DNA of 64,000 nucleotides. Origin: Bradyrhizobium sp. ISRA430 (GTDB taxonomy: Bacteria; Pseudomonadota; Alphaproteobacteria; Rhizobiales; Xanthobacteraceae). Positions 8,976 to 18,145 of this stretch are shown here, piece after piece. The stretch covers positions 620,001 through 684,000 of the forward strand of contig NZ_CP094516.1 of NCBI RefSeq assembly GCF_029909975.1, in the 5' to 3' direction. The position numbers were made by a program, and so were the translations under genes. The notes under the pieces were generated by a model. That model had not been told where the DNA came from. It worked only from the letters and a program-made list of their open reading frames with translations, and made no database searches. Each line of letters opens with the position of its first letter. Within the stretch, counting starts at the first letter, position 1.

Positions 8976-9419
8976 ATGAGCGTCCAGGACAAGGGCATGC
9001 GCATGCTCAAGGAGTTCCGCGAATTCGCCATGAAGGGCAACGTCGTCGATCTCGCGGTCGCCGTCATCATCGGCGCGGCTTTCGGCGCCATCGTCAATTC
9101 GCTGGTCGGCGACGTGATCATGCCGATCATCGGTGCCGCCACCGGCGGGCTCGACTTCTCAAACTACTTCACCCCCTTGTCGAAGGCGGTCACCGCCACC
9201 AACTTGGCCGATGCGAAAAAGCAAGGCGCCGTGCTGGCCTGGGGCAGCTTCCTCACGCTGACGATCAACTTCATCATCGTCGCCTTCGTGCTGTTCCTGG
9301 TGATCCGGCTGATGAGCCAGTTGAAGCGCAAGGAGGAGGCGGCGCCCGCAGCACCACCGAAGCCGTCTGCCGAGGTCGAGCTGCTCACCGAGATACGCGA
9401 TCTCCTCAAGAAGTCTTGA
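8976..9419 (+). CDS. mscL: Large-conductance mechanosensitive channel
   Basis: Homopentameric inner-membrane channel that opens under membrane tension and releases solutes during hypo-osmotic shock. It has 147 residues. The amphipathic N-terminus ([20 protein letters not shown]) precedes TM1 ([20 protein letters not shown]). The periplasmic loop is followed by TM2 ([19 protein letters not shown]) and a charged cytoplasmic bundle ending [12 protein letters not shown]. The ATG at 8976 follows GGGAGG. The gene is 23 bases after dapA and 59 bases before smpB and may be read in one transcript with them. Confidence 0.96.
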   Translation: MSVQDKGMRMLKEFREFAMKGNVVDLAVAVIIGAAFGAIVNSLVGDVIMPIIGAATGGLDFSNYFTPLSKAVTATNLADAKKQGAVLAWGSFLTLTINFIIVAFVLFLVIRLMSQLKRKEEAAPAAPPKPSAEVELLTEIRDLLKKS

Positions 9420-9478
9420 CGCGCGCGCTTCATCCAAACTGTTAGCGTTGATGCGCATCTCGATCGGATTTGTCTGCC

Positions 9479-9952
9479 ATGGCCGATAAGAACGAACGTC
9501 CTATCAAGGTCGTGGCGGAAAATCGCAAAGCCCGCTTCAACTACGCGATCGAGGATACGGTCGAGGCGGGCATCGCGCTGACCGGAACCGAGGTCAAGTC
9601 GATCCGCAACGGCAAGAGCACGATCGCGGAATCCTACGCGGATTCGAAGAACGGGGAGATCTGGCTGATCAACGCCAACATTCCCGAATATCTCCAGGGC
9701 AATCGCTTCAACCACGAACCGAAGCGGCCTCGAAAGCTGCTCCTGCACCGCAGGCAGATCAACAAGCTGATCGGCGCCGTGGATCGCGAAGGCATGACGC
9801 TGATCCCGCTCAAGCTTTACTTCAATGAACGCGGGCGCGCCAAACTGCAGCTCGCGGTTGCGAAGGGCAAGAAGCTGCACGACAAGCGTGAGACCGTGAA
9901 GAAGCGCGACTGGGGCCGGGAGAAGGGCCGGCTGATGCGGGCAAGGGGATAG
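9479..9952 (+). CDS. smpB: SsrA-binding protein (trans-translation)
   Basis: Binds tmRNA and delivers it to stalled ribosomes, allowing tagging of the incomplete peptide and ribosome rescue. It has 157 residues, the typical length. Diagnostic blocks are [52 protein letters not shown] and the basic C-terminal tail [20 protein letters not shown]. The ATG at 9479 is used; an in-frame TTG at 9470 is an unlikely start. The tmRNA gene is not in the window. The next gene begins four bases after the stop. Confidence 0.97.
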   Translation: MADKNERPIKVVAENRKARFNYAIEDTVEAGIALTGTEVKSIRNGKSTIAESYADSKNGEIWLINANIPEYLQGNRFNHEPKRPRKLLLHRRQINKLIGAVDREGMTLIPLKLYFNERGRAKLQLAVAKGKKLHDKRETVKKRDWGREKGRLMRARG

Positions 9953-9956
9953 CGAG

Positions 9957-10538
9957 ATGAACCAGAGAAACCTGACCGAGGTCGACTGGAGCAAGATTCC
10001 CGCACCCACCGATGACGGCGGCGCCGCGCACCTGAAGGGCAGGGCGCTGCCTCCGATCAGCCTGCGTGCGACCAATGATACCTCGGTGACGCTGTCGACG
10101 CTGCGCGGGCGGAGCGTGGTGTTCGCCTATCCGCGCACCGGCGAGCCCGGCAAGATCGCGCTGGTCGACGACTGGGACATGATTCCAGGCGCGCGCGGTT
10201 GCACGCCGCAGACCTGTGCGTTCCGCGATCTGTTCTCGGAGCTGAAGGCCGCCGGCGCCGCGCACGTGTTCGGCCTGTCGACCCAGAGCAACGATTACCA
10301 GACCGAGATGGCTTCGCGGCTGCATCTGCCGTTTCCGGTGCTTTCGGACGAGCGGCTGGAGCTCACGAGCGCGCTGAACCTTCCGACTATGGATGTTGCG
10401 GGGCTGACGCTGATCAAGCGCCTCGCGCTCATCATCGACGACGCGCGCATCACGCACGTGTTCTATCCGGTGTTCCCGCCGGACCGGAACGCTGGCGATG
10501 TTCTGGACTGGCTGAAGGCCAATCCATCCGGAGTCTAG
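9957..10538 (+). CDS. Peroxiredoxin (AhpC/TSA, BCP/PrxQ type)
   Basis: Thiol peroxidase that reduces hydroperoxides. It has 193 residues with a thioredoxin fold. The peroxidatic Cys82 and a second Cys87 sit in the motif GCTPQTC, the CxxxxC arrangement of PrxQ/BCP proteins, which form an intramolecular disulfide. Later regions (FGLSTQSNDYQTEMASRLHL, FPVLSDE) match the family. An N-terminal extension of about 30 residues precedes the domain. It sits four bases after smpB and is probably translated from the same transcript. Its stop overlaps the stop of the convergent glycosylase gene by four bases. Confidence 0.88.
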   Translation: MNQRNLTEVDWSKIPAPTDDGGAAHLKGRALPPISLRATNDTSVTLSTLRGRSVVFAYPRTGEPGKIALVDDWDMIPGARGCTPQTCAFRDLFSELKAAGAAHVFGLSTQSNDYQTEMASRLHLPFPVLSDERLELTSALNLPTMDVAGLTLIKRLALIIDDARITHVFYPVFPPDRNAGDVLDWLKANPSGV

Positions 10539-11209
10539 CCGAGGTCGGCCTTTACTCGCGCGAACACCTGGCGGAACATCTGCGGCGTGAGCACGCCCGT
10601 GTTGGTGTTGTAGCGGGAACAGTGATAGCTGTCGTACAGCCTGATCGCGTCGGCCTGATGCACGGCGCCGTGGCCGAAGGGAGCCTGCGAGCCCTTCAGG
10701 TTCAGCGGCTTGAGCACGGTGTCGTGCGCAATCCGCCCGAGCGCGACGATCGCGCGCAGGTTCGGCATCGCCTCGAGGTTTGCTGCGAGAAAGTGGCGGC
10801 AGGTGTTGATCTCCGCCGGCAGCGGCTTGTTCTGCGGTGGTACGCAATGCACCGCATTGGCGATCCGGCAGTCCACCAGCTTCAAGCCGTCGTCGGGCCG
10901 CGCCTGATAGGTTCCCTTGGCAAATCCGTATTCGATCAGCGTCGCATAGAGCAGGTCGCCGGCATAGTCGCCGGTGAAGGGACGGCCGGTGCGGTTGGCG
11001 CCCTGCATCCCCGGCGCGAGGCCGACAATCAGCAGGCGTGCCTTGATGTCGCCGAACGGCGCAACCGGCGCGTTGTGCCAGGACGGCTCGCGCGCGCGGT
11101 TCGCCTCGCGAAAGGCAACCAATCGCGGACAGAGCAGACAATCATGGTCGGGTATGACGGTGGAGGCCTGGCGGCTGGACCGGTCCGCCTCAATCGTCGA
11201 AGTCGTCAT
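10535..11209 (-). CDS. Uracil-DNA glycosylase, type 5 (UDGb) with Fe-S cysteines
   Basis: Base-excision repair enzyme removing uracil and probably other deaminated bases from DNA. It has 224 residues. Motif 1 is GLAPGMQGANRTGRPFTGD and the C-terminal motif is HCSRYNTNTGVLT, both characteristic of family 5 (UDGb) rather than the family 4 UDGa. Cys24 and Cys27 (CLLC), together with the later Cys residues in HCVPPQNKP and NTCRHFL, likely ligate an iron-sulfur cluster. The ATG at 11209 is preferred because it overlaps the upstream NYN gene by only 20 bases; the frame is open to 11281. The overlap implies co-transcription and coupling with the NYN gene. Confidence 0.9.
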   Translation of the reverse strand: MTTSTIEADRSSRQASTVIPDHDCLLCPRLVAFREANRAREPSWHNAPVAPFGDIKARLLIVGLAPGMQGANRTGRPFTGDYAGDLLYATLIEYGFAKGTYQARPDDGLKLVDCRIANAVHCVPPQNKPLPAEINTCRHFLAANLEAMPNLRAIVALGRIAHDTVLKPLNLKGSQAPFGHGAVHQADAIRLYDSYHCSRYNTNTGVLTPQMFRQVFARVKADLG

Positions 11210-11834
11210 CGCCCCTCGGCGCCATCGTGGTCGCGCGCTGGAGGAATTGCGGGGCGTGGTGCCGCGCCTCGCGCTCGCCACGATCGCGCGGGGCAGGTCG
11301 TTCGGACGGGTCGCGGCCGAGCTTGGATTGCAGCTCGACGAGGTCGGTGAAGACGTCAGCCTGGCGGCGCAGCTCGTCGGCGATCATCGGAGGCTGGCTG
11401 GCGATGGTGGAGACCACGGTCACCCGCACGCCGCGGCGCTGGACGGCCTCGACCAGGGAACGGAAATCGCCATCACCCGAGAACAGCACCATCTGATCGA
11501 TGTGCTCGGCGAGCTCCATGGCATCGACCGCGAGCTCGATGTCCATGTTGCCCTTGACCTTGCGGCGGCCGGAGGCGTCGATGAACTCCTTGGTCGCCTT
11601 GGTAACGACCGTGTAGCCGTTGTAGTCCAGCCAGTCGATCAGGGGGCGAATCGAAGAGTATTCCTGATCCTCGATGATCGCGGTGTAGTAGAACGCCCGC
11701 AAAAGCGTCCCGCGGCTCTGAAATTCCTTCAGCAGGCGCTTGTAATCGATGTCGAAGCCCAGCGTTTTGGCCGTCGCATAGAGATTGGCCCCATCGATGA
11801 AGAGCGCGATCTTGTTGGTGGGAGAAGGTGACAT
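11190..11834 (-). CDS. NYN-domain (LabA/DUF88) putative RNase
   Basis: A 214-residue protein whose first about 165 residues form an NYN (PIN-like) nuclease domain. Acidic residues expected to bind catalytic metal are present in ALFIDGANLY, GNMDIELAVDAMEL and FSGDGDFRSLVEAVQRRG. Family members are metal-dependent RNases or RNA-binding proteins; the exact substrate here is unknown. The C-terminal about 50 residues are charged and low in complexity, ending GDDDFDD, and their coding sequence contains the start of the downstream glycosylase gene. It is divergent from rpoZ. Its place next to rpoZ and rsh suggests a conserved core location rather than a defence island. Confidence 0.88.
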   Translation of the reverse strand: MSPSPTNKIALFIDGANLYATAKTLGFDIDYKRLLKEFQSRGTLLRAFYYTAIIEDQEYSSIRPLIDWLDYNGYTVVTKATKEFIDASGRRKVKGNMDIELAVDAMELAEHIDQMVLFSGDGDFRSLVEAVQRRGVRVTVVSTIASQPPMIADELRRQADVFTDLVELQSKLGRDPSERPAPRDRGEREARHHAPQFLQRATTMAPRGDDDFDD

Positions 11835-12158
11835 TCAGTTGCTCGCGTCGTGTTCGGATGAATCGTTTATTGTTGGCGCGGCAGCAAGCCGCGCAGGTTC
11901 AAAGTGCTGCCAAGACCCGTCGAAACCGCAAATCCGGAGAAGTCGGGGCAATCAAGGTATAGTTATGGCGGTGGCGCATCAGTCCGATGCTGCCCTCGAT
12001 GGCAGCCCGGAAAACCACCCATCCCAGCCCTAATTTGGGGGTAGCAGAGCCGTTTGGCGAGGCCAAATCACAAAATGATCTTGCGAAACCGCCCAGGCCC
12101 CTATAACTAGCCCGCATCATCCACATATTTGGTCCCACCCAGAGCGGAGCGACAGTCC
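11835..12158. promoter_or_regulatory. Divergent intergenic region, NYN gene / rpoZ
   Basis: A 324-base gap that must hold promoters for both directions. For rpoZ, TTGCGA (12081-12086) and TATAAC (12102-12107) are a candidate -35/-10 pair, but the spacer is only 15 bases, so this is tentative. No riboswitch or RNA gene is recognised. Confidence 0.4.
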
Positions 12159-12551
12159 ATGGCTCGCGTCACCGTAGAAGATTGTATCGACAAGGTCGAC
12201 AACCGGTTTGACCTGGTCCTGCTGGCCGCCCACCGGGCCCGCATGATTTCGTCCGGTTCACAACTAACGGTTGACCGCGATAACGACAAGAACCCTGTTG
12301 TCTCTTTGCGCGAAATCGCCGACCAGACCATCTCGCCGGAGGACCTTCGCGAGGAGCTGGTGCACTCCCTCCAGAAGTTCGTCGAGGTCGACGAGCCCGA
12401 GCCCGATACGGTGCCCCTGATCGGTTCCGCGGGTGCGAGCGTCGATGCGGACGATACCGAAGTTGCTGTCGAGCGCATGACCGAAGAGGAGCTCCTGAAG
12501 GGCCTCGAGGGCCTCGCACCGCCGGAGGAGCAGCCCGAGGAGGACGAGTAA
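12159..12551 (+). CDS. rpoZ: RNA polymerase omega subunit
   Basis: Omega subunit, which wraps the beta' tail and aids RNA polymerase assembly. In many bacteria it contributes to the ppGpp site 1. It has 130 residues. The N-terminal [20 protein letters not shown] and [11 protein letters not shown] are the standard omega fold; the acidic C-terminal extension ending [10 protein letters not shown] is typical of alphaproteobacteria. It is followed by a strong intrinsic terminator, yet sits directly upstream of the (p)ppGpp synthetase gene, the order seen in many bacteria. Confidence 0.97.
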   Translation: MARVTVEDCIDKVDNRFDLVLLAAHRARMISSGSQLTVDRDNDKNPVVSLREIADQTISPEDLREELVHSLQKFVEVDEPEPDTVPLIGSAGASVDADDTEVAVERMTEEELLKGLEGLAPPEEQPEEDE

Positions 12552-12591
12552 TCGTCCCATCGCTGTCGTCGAATTCTTGTGATCGTATCAG

Positions 12592-12625
12592 AGGCCCGAA
12601 CCCGCGTTCGGGCCTTTGCTTTTGT
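12592..12625 (+). terminator. Intrinsic terminator after rpoZ
   Basis: A 10-bp perfect stem AGGCCCGAAC/GTTCGGGCCT (12592-12601 and 12606-12615) with a four-base loop, followed by the T-rich tract TTGCTTTTGTTG. It is a good Rho-independent terminator 40 bases after rpoZ, implying rsh has its own promoter between here and 12760. Confidence 0.9.
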
Positions 12626-12760
12626 TGACCTTTTCGTGGTTACCATAGTGTTGTCGGATCGCGCGGCCCGCGCTGGGACCGAATTGATCGGAACCGCGTG
12701 GGATCGGGGCTAAGGTGTATACAACGGGCGTTGTGGTGACCCGTTTGAAGGCAGGAAGGC

Positions 12761-15052
12761 ATGGTGTATCGGCGCCGGGGACAATGGCAGATGCAGGCCG
12801 CAACCGAATCGGTTGCCGTGGCCCCGACTGCGCCGGCAGGGGTGCGGCCGGCGAGGCCGCGGGCGCGCATGATGCGTCAATATGACCTCGTCGAGCGCGT
12901 TCGGTCCTATAATCCCAACACCAACGAGGACCTGCTGAACCGCGCCTATGTCTACGCCATGAAGGCGCATGGCTCGCAGACCCGCGCCTCGGGCGACCCG
13001 TACTTCTCGCACCCGCTCGAAGTGGCGGCGATCCTCACCGACCTGAAGCTCGACGATGCGACCATCGTGGCGGCGCTGCTCCACGACACGATCGAGGACA
13101 CCGAGGCGACCCGGGCCGAGATCGACCAGATCTTCGGGCCCGAGATCGGTGCGCTGGTGGAGGGCCTGACCAAGCTGAAGCGGCTCGAGCTGGTGTCGCG
13201 CGAGGCCAAGCAGGCCGAGAATCTGCGCAAGCTCTTGCTTGCGATTGCCGACGACGTCCGCGTGCTCCTGGTGAAGCTCGCCGACCGCCTGCACAACATG
13301 CGCACGCTGGAATTCGTGCCGCCGGAATCACGCCGCCGCATCGCCGAGGAGACGCTGGACATCTATGCGCCGCTCGCCGGACGCATGGGCATGCAGCAGA
13401 TGCGCGAGGAGCTGGAGGATCTGTCCTTCCGCATGCTCGATCCGGAAGCCTATTCGGTGGTGATGCAGCGTCTCGATGCGCTCGCCGAACGCAACCGCAA
13501 TCTGATCGGCGAGATCGAGACCCAGCTCTCGAATAACCTGCGCCACAACGGCCTCGGCGCGCGGGTCTATGGCCGGCGCAAGAAGCCGTTCTCGATCTGG
13601 ACGAAGATGGAGCGCAAGTCGGTCGGCTTCGAGCAACTGTCGGATATCTTCGGTTTCCGCATCGTGGTGACGGATGTTGCCGCCTGTTATCGCGCGCTGG
13701 GCATCGTCCACACCACCTGGCCGGTCGTGCCCGGGCGCTTCAAGGACTACATCTCGACGCCCAAGCAGAACGATTACCGCTCGATCCACACCACGGTGAT
13801 CGGCCCCGGCAATCAGCGCGTGGAGCTGCAGATCCGTACCGAGGAGATGGACCAGATCGCCGAGCGCGGCATCGCCGCGCACGTCTTCTACAAGGAGGGC
13901 GTGGGCTCTCCGACCGAATTCCTCAAGCGCGAGTCCAACGCATTCGCCTGGCTGCGCCACACCGTCGGCATCCTGTCGGAAAGCGCAAATCCCGAAGAGT
14001 TCCTCGAGCACACCAAGCTCGAGCTGTTCCATGACCAGGTGTTCTGCTTCACCCCAAAGGGCAAGCTGATCGCCCTGCCGCGCCACGCCAACGTGATCGA
14101 TTTCGCCTATGCCGTGCATACCGACGTCGGCAACAGCGCGGTGGGCTGCAAGATCAACGGCAAGTTCGCGCCGCTGTCGTCGGAACTCCAGAATGGCGAC
14201 GAAGTCGAGGTTCTGACCTCGGAAGCGCAGTCGGCGCCGCCCTCGGCCTGGGAATCGCTCGCGGTCACCGGCAAGGCGCGCGCCGCGATCCGGCGCGCCA
14301 CGCGCACGGCCGTGCGCGATCAATATGCCGGTCTCGGCCGGCGCATCGTGGAGCGCCTGTTCGAACGCGCCAAGATCGAATATGCCGACGACAAGCTCAA
14401 GGGCGCGCTGCCGCGGCTCGCGCGCGCCTCGATCGACGACGTCATGGCGGCGGTCGGCCGCGGCGAGATCAAGGCCTCCGACGTCGCGCGTGCCATGTAC
14501 CCCGACTACAAGGAAGAGCGCATCGCGCGTTATGCCGGCAAGAAGGGGCTCGCCACCAAGCTCAAGGACAAGGTGGTCCCCGAGGTGCCGCGCAGCCCGG
14601 CTGCAATTCCGATCCGCGGCATCAATTCCGACCTGCCGGTCAAGTTCGCTCCGAATGGCGGCGCCGTGCCCGGCGATCGTATCGTCGGCATCGTCACGCC
14701 GGGCGAGGGCATCACCATCTATCCGATCCAGTCGCCGGCGCTGAAGGATTTCGAGGAAGAGCCTGAGCGCTGGCTCGATGTGCGCTGGGACATCGAGGAC
14801 AGCGCCCCACAGCGCTTCCCGGCCCGCATCAAGGTCGAGAACGTCAACGAGCCCGGCGCACTGGCGCAGATCGCCACCGTGATCGCCGAGCATGACGGCA
14901 ACATCGACAATATCAGCATGCAGCGCCGCTCGCCCGATTTCACGGAGACGACGATCGACCTCGAAGTCTACGATCTGAAGCACCTGAGCGCGATCATAGC
15001 CCAGTTGCGCGCGAAGGCAGTCGTCGCCCGCGTCGAACGTGTTAATGGATGA
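12761..15052 (+). CDS. rsh: Bifunctional (p)ppGpp synthetase/hydrolase (RelA/SpoT homologue)
   Basis: Makes and degrades the stringent-response alarmone (p)ppGpp. It has 763 residues. The HD hydrolase domain (about 65-200) carries the intact His108-Asp109 in LLHDTIEDT. The synthetase domain (about 255-375) carries the RFKD motif (326-329) typical of bifunctional enzymes rather than the EFDD form of RelA, followed by DYRSIHTTV. A TGS domain lies near 425-485 (FTPKGKLIALPRHANVIDFA) and a C-terminal ACT domain covers about 690-763. The ATG at 12761 follows AGGAAGG. Other Met codons near residues 11 and 36-37 are possible starts. Most Rhizobiales rely on a single such enzyme. Confidence 0.96.
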   Translation: MVYRRRGQWQMQAATESVAVAPTAPAGVRPARPRARMMRQYDLVERVRSYNPNTNEDLLNRAYVYAMKAHGSQTRASGDPYFSHPLEVAAILTDLKLDDATIVAALLHDTIEDTEATRAEIDQIFGPEIGALVEGLTKLKRLELVSREAKQAENLRKLLLAIADDVRVLLVKLADRLHNMRTLEFVPPESRRRIAEETLDIYAPLAGRMGMQQMREELEDLSFRMLDPEAYSVVMQRLDALAERNRNLIGEIETQLSNNLRHNGLGARVYGRRKKPFSIWTKMERKSVGFEQLSDIFGFRIVVTDVAACYRALGIVHTTWPVVPGRFKDYISTPKQNDYRSIHTTVIGPGNQRVELQIRTEEMDQIAERGIAAHVFYKEGVGSPTEFLKRESNAFAWLRHTVGILSESANPEEFLEHTKLELFHDQVFCFTPKGKLIALPRHANVIDFAYAVHTDVGNSAVGCKINGKFAPLSSELQNGDEVEVLTSEAQSAPPSAWESLAVTGKARAAIRRATRTAVRDQYAGLGRRIVERLFERAKIEYADDKLKGALPRLARASIDDVMAAVGRGEIKASDVARAMYPDYKEERIARYAGKKGLATKLKDKVVPEVPRSPAAIPIRGINSDLPVKFAPNGGAVPGDRIVGIVTPGEGITIYPIQSPALKDFEEEPERWLDVRWDIEDSAPQRFPARIKVENVNEPGALAQIATVIAEHDGNIDNISMQRRSPDFTETTIDLEVYDLKHLSAIIAQLRAKAVVARVERVNG

Positions 15053-15153
15053 AGCTCGTCGTTGCCGGGTTTGACCCCCGCAACCCATCTCTTCGACCAG
15101 GATGGATGCCCGTGCGTGACGAGTTGAGAAATGTCAGCTAAGTGAGCCCAGCA

Positions 15154-15906
15154 ATGTCCGCTCCTCCGCTTCGCCTCGGCATCAATGTCGACCACGTCGC
15201 GACCCTGCGCAACGCGCGCGGCGGCCGCAATCCCGACCCGGTCCGCGCGGCGCTGCTCGCGATCGAGGCCGGCGCCGACGGCATCACCGCGCACTTGCGC
15301 GAGGACCGCCGACACATCCGCGACGAAGACATGGCGCGGCTGAAGGCCGAGATCTCAAAGCCGCTCAATTTCGAGATGGCGGCCACCGATGACATGCTGC
15401 GCATCTCGCTCGCCACCAAGCCGCACGCGGTGTGCCTGGTACCCGAGCGCCGGCAGGAGGTGACGACCGAAGGCGGCCTCGACGTGGTCGGCCAGCACAA
15501 CGCGCTCGCGCCATACATTACGCGATTGAATGATGCCGGCATACGCGTCTCGCTGTTCATCGCCGCCGATCCCCCTCAGATCGAGATGGCAGCGCGGCTG
15601 CGCGCTCCCGTGATCGAGATCCACACCGGTGCCTGGTGCGATGCCGTGGTCGACGGCCACACCGAGAAGGCCGAGGCCGAATGGCAGCGGATCGTGACGG
15701 GGGCCAAGCTCGCGCGAGCGGCGGGGCTGGAGGTTCACGCGGGGCACGGGCTGGACTATGCGACGGCGGAAAAGATCGCCGCGCTGCCCGAGATCGTTGA
15801 GCTCAACATCGGCTACTACATGATCGGCGAAGCCGTTTTCGTCGGTCTGGCCGAGACGGTCCGCAGCATGCGCGCGGCCATGGACCGCGGCCGGGGCCGG
15901 GCATGA
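15154..15906 (+). CDS. pdxJ: Pyridoxine 5'-phosphate synthase
   Basis: Final ring-closure step of the DXP-dependent vitamin B6 pathway, joining 1-deoxyxylulose 5-phosphate with 3-amino-2-oxopropyl phosphate. It has 250 residues and a TIM-barrel. It opens [18 protein letters not shown], with the conserved blocks [31 protein letters not shown] and [19 protein letters not shown]. The ATG at 15154 is preferred over the in-frame GTG at 15142. acpS begins four bases before its stop, so the two are translationally coupled, as in many proteobacteria. Confidence 0.97.
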   Translation: MSAPPLRLGINVDHVATLRNARGGRNPDPVRAALLAIEAGADGITAHLREDRRHIRDEDMARLKAEISKPLNFEMAATDDMLRISLATKPHAVCLVPERRQEVTTEGGLDVVGQHNALAPYITRLNDAGIRVSLFIAADPPQIEMAARLRAPVIEIHTGAWCDAVVDGHTEKAEAEWQRIVTGAKLARAAGLEVHAGHGLDYATAEKIAALPEIVELNIGYYMIGEAVFVGLAETVRSMRAAMDRGRGRA

Positions 15907-16322
15907 TCATCGGCATCGGCTCCGACCTGATCGACATCACGCGCGTCGCCAAGGTCATCGAGCGCCATGGCGAGCGTTTCCTCGATCGCATCTTCACGGA
16001 GACCGAGCGCGCCAAGGCCGAGCGGCGCGCCAAGAACGATAAGATGGTGGTGGCGACCTACGCCAAGCGGTTCGCCGCCAAGGAGGCCTGCTCGAAGGCG
16101 CTCGGCACCGGCATCCGGCGCGGCGTCTGGTGGCGCGACATGGGGGTGGTCAACATGCCGGGAGGGCGGCCGACCATGCTGCTGACCGGCGGGGCGCTGG
16201 CCCGGCTCCAGGCGCTGACACCCCAAGGTTTCGAGGCGCGCATCGACGTTTCGATCACCGACGACTGGCCGTTGGCGCAGGCCTTCGTTATCATTTCCGC
16301 CGTTCCGCTGGCGAAGTCCTGA
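15903..16322 (+). CDS. acpS: Holo-[acyl-carrier-protein] synthase
   Basis: Transfers 4'-phosphopantetheine from CoA to apo-ACP, activating fatty-acid synthesis. It has 139 residues. The metal-binding Asp in [15 protein letters not shown] and the Glu of [15 protein letters not shown] are present. The ATG overlaps the pdxJ stop (ATGA). A 249-base AT-richer gap separates it from lepB and probably contains the lepB promoter. Confidence 0.97.
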   Translation: MIIGIGSDLIDITRVAKVIERHGERFLDRIFTETERAKAERRAKNDKMVVATYAKRFAAKEACSKALGTGIRRGVWWRDMGVVNMPGGRPTMLLTGGALARLQALTPQGFEARIDVSITDDWPLAQAFVIISAVPLAKS

Positions 16323-16571
16323 CGGGTCGGCGGTCGTTTTATAATTCATATTAAAAATCAATGTCTTATGCGGTTTTGATGCGATCCTTGATTGCGTGGA
16401 CCCCAACAACCGTCTAAAAGTCCGCGGGCGCAAATCAGCCTGGGTGAATTCGGCTTTACGCCGGAATTGGCCCTCACTATCAGAATCAGGACAATCTCCT
16501 TGCGCCGCGAACCGATGGGCTGTTCGCGGGGGGAGGGCGCTCTGTGACCGCCGGCCGAAATTGAGAGAGCA

Positions 16572-17333
16572 ATGAGCGTGACTTCGGGAACAAAATCTGA
16601 GAGCGGCCTCGGCGAAACCATCCGGGTCGTGATCCACGCTCTCCTAATCGCGCTGGTGATCCGCACCTTCCTGTTTCAGCCCTTCAACATCCCGTCCGGC
16701 TCGATGAAGGCGACCCTGTTGGTCGGCGACTATCTGTTCGTCTCCAAGTATTCCTACGGCTACAGTCACTACTCGATCCCGTTTTCGCCCCCGTTGTTTT
16801 CCGGGCGCATCTGGGGCTCGGACCCGAACCGGGGCGACATCGTCGTGTTTCGCCTGCCGAAGGATGACTCGACCGACTACATCAAGCGCGTGATCGGGCT
16901 TCCCGGCGACCGGATCCAGATGAAGGACGGGCTGCTCTACATCAACGACACGCCGGTCGAGCGGCAGCGCATGAGCGAGTATGTCGGCGAGGATCCCTGC
17001 GGCTCCGAGGGCGGGACCGCGCGGGTCAAGCGCTGGAAGGAAACGCTACCGAACGGCGTCTCGTATGAGACGCTGGACTGCGCCGACAACGGCTACATGG
17101 ACAACACCAACGTCTACACCGTGCCGCCAGACCACTTTTTCATGATGGGCGACAACCGCGACAACTCCACCGACAGCCGCTTCCTCGGGCAGGTCGGCTA
17201 CGTGCCGAAGGAGAACCTGATCGGCCGCGCTCAAATGATCTTCTTCTCCATCGCCGAAGGCGAGCATGCCTGGATGTTCTGGCGCTGGCCGTGGGCGGTG
17301 CGCTGGAATCGTTTCTTCAAAATCGTCCGATGA
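16572..17333 (+). CDS. lepB: Signal peptidase I
   Basis: Inner-membrane serine protease that removes signal peptides from exported proteins. It has 253 residues. One N-terminal membrane segment (VVIHALLIALVIRTFLF) precedes the catalytic Ser44 in PSGSMKATLLVGD and the general base Lys105 in DYIKRVIGLPGD. The C-terminal box GDNRDNSTDSR is intact. The stop overlaps the rnc start (ATGA), so lepB, rnc and era form one operon, a common order that links secretion with RNA processing only by position. Confidence 0.97.
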   Translation: MSVTSGTKSESGLGETIRVVIHALLIALVIRTFLFQPFNIPSGSMKATLLVGDYLFVSKYSYGYSHYSIPFSPPLFSGRIWGSDPNRGDIVVFRLPKDDSTDYIKRVIGLPGDRIQMKDGLLYINDTPVERQRMSEYVGEDPCGSEGGTARVKRWKETLPNGVSYETLDCADNGYMDNTNVYTVPPDHFFMMGDNRDNSTDSRFLGQVGYVPKENLIGRAQMIFFSIAEGEHAWMFWRWPWAVRWNRFFKIVR

Positions 17334-18145
17334 AAGACGAAGCCAAGGACATCGCAACCCAACCGATCGAGGCGCCAGTGGGCCCTGAAGGCGAAGCTGC
17401 TCCCAAGCCACCCGCGAAGAAGAAGCGGGCGCGGAGCGGCAAGGCCAAGGGGGCGAACGCGGCGCTCGAGGCGCGCATCGGGCACAGCTTTGCCGATCCG
17501 AACCTGCTGATCCAGGCGATCACGCATGTCTCGGCGCTGAAGTCCGGGCGCAAGCGCGGCGACAGCTATCAGCGGCTCGAATTTCTCGGCGACCACGTGC
17601 TCGGGCTCGTCGTCTCCGACATGCTCTACCACGCCTATCCGAACGCCGACGAGGGCGAGCTGTCCAAGCGCCTGGCCGAGCTCGTGCGCAAGGAGAGCTG
17701 CGCCGACGTCGCCAAGTCGCTCGGGCTGCTCGACGACATCAAGCTCGGCTCGGTCGGCCCCAGCGCCGACGCCCGCCTGCGCAAGAGCGTGCTCGGCGAC
17801 ATCTGCGAAGCCGTGATCGGCGCGATCTTCCTCGACGGCGGCCATGCGGCCGCGGCCGAGTTTGTCAAGCGCAACTGGACCGAGCGCATGCACAAGCCGC
17901 GACGGCCGCTGCGCGATCCCAAGACCGTGCTGCAGGAATGGGCACAGGGAAAGGGACTGCCGACGCCGGTCTACCGCGAGGTCGAGCGCACCGGCCCGCA
18001 TCACGATCCGCAATTCCGCGTCGCCGTCGACCTGCCGGGGCTCGCGCCGGCCGAAGGCATCGGCGGCAGCAAGCGCGCGGCCGAGAAGGTGGCGGCCTCG
18101 GTCATGATCGAACGCGAAGGCGTCGGCGGCAGCAATGACGGTTGA
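17330..18145 (+). CDS. rnc: Ribonuclease III
   Basis: Double-strand-specific endoribonuclease that processes rRNA precursors and structured mRNAs. It has 271 residues. A Lys/Ala/Pro-rich extension of about 40 residues precedes the endonuclease domain. The signature is RLEFLGDHVLGLVVSDML, with the expected Glu and Asp pairs, and DICEAVIGAIFLDGG later. A dsRNA-binding domain lies at about 195-265 (DPKTVLQEWAQGKGLPTPVY). The ATG at 17330 overlaps the lepB stop, and the 3' end overlaps era by 11 bases. The N-terminal extension is longer than in E. coli. Confidence 0.97.
   Translation: MKDEAKDIATQPIEAPVGPEGEAAPKPPAKKKRARSGKAKGANAALEARIGHSFADPNLLIQAITHVSALKSGRKRGDSYQRLEFLGDHVLGLVVSDMLYHAYPNADEGELSKRLAELVRKESCADVAKSLGLLDDIKLGSVGPSADARLRKSVLGDICEAVIGAIFLDGGHAAAAEFVKRNWTERMHKPRRPLRDPKTVLQEWAQGKGLPTPVYREVERTGPHHDPQFRVAVDLPGLAPAEGIGGSKRAAEKVAASVMIEREGVGGSNDG

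Noticed and set aside
13328..15088. 586-codon minus-strand frame
   Set aside because: Antisense to rsh; low-complexity Arg/Asp/Leu translation without motifs.
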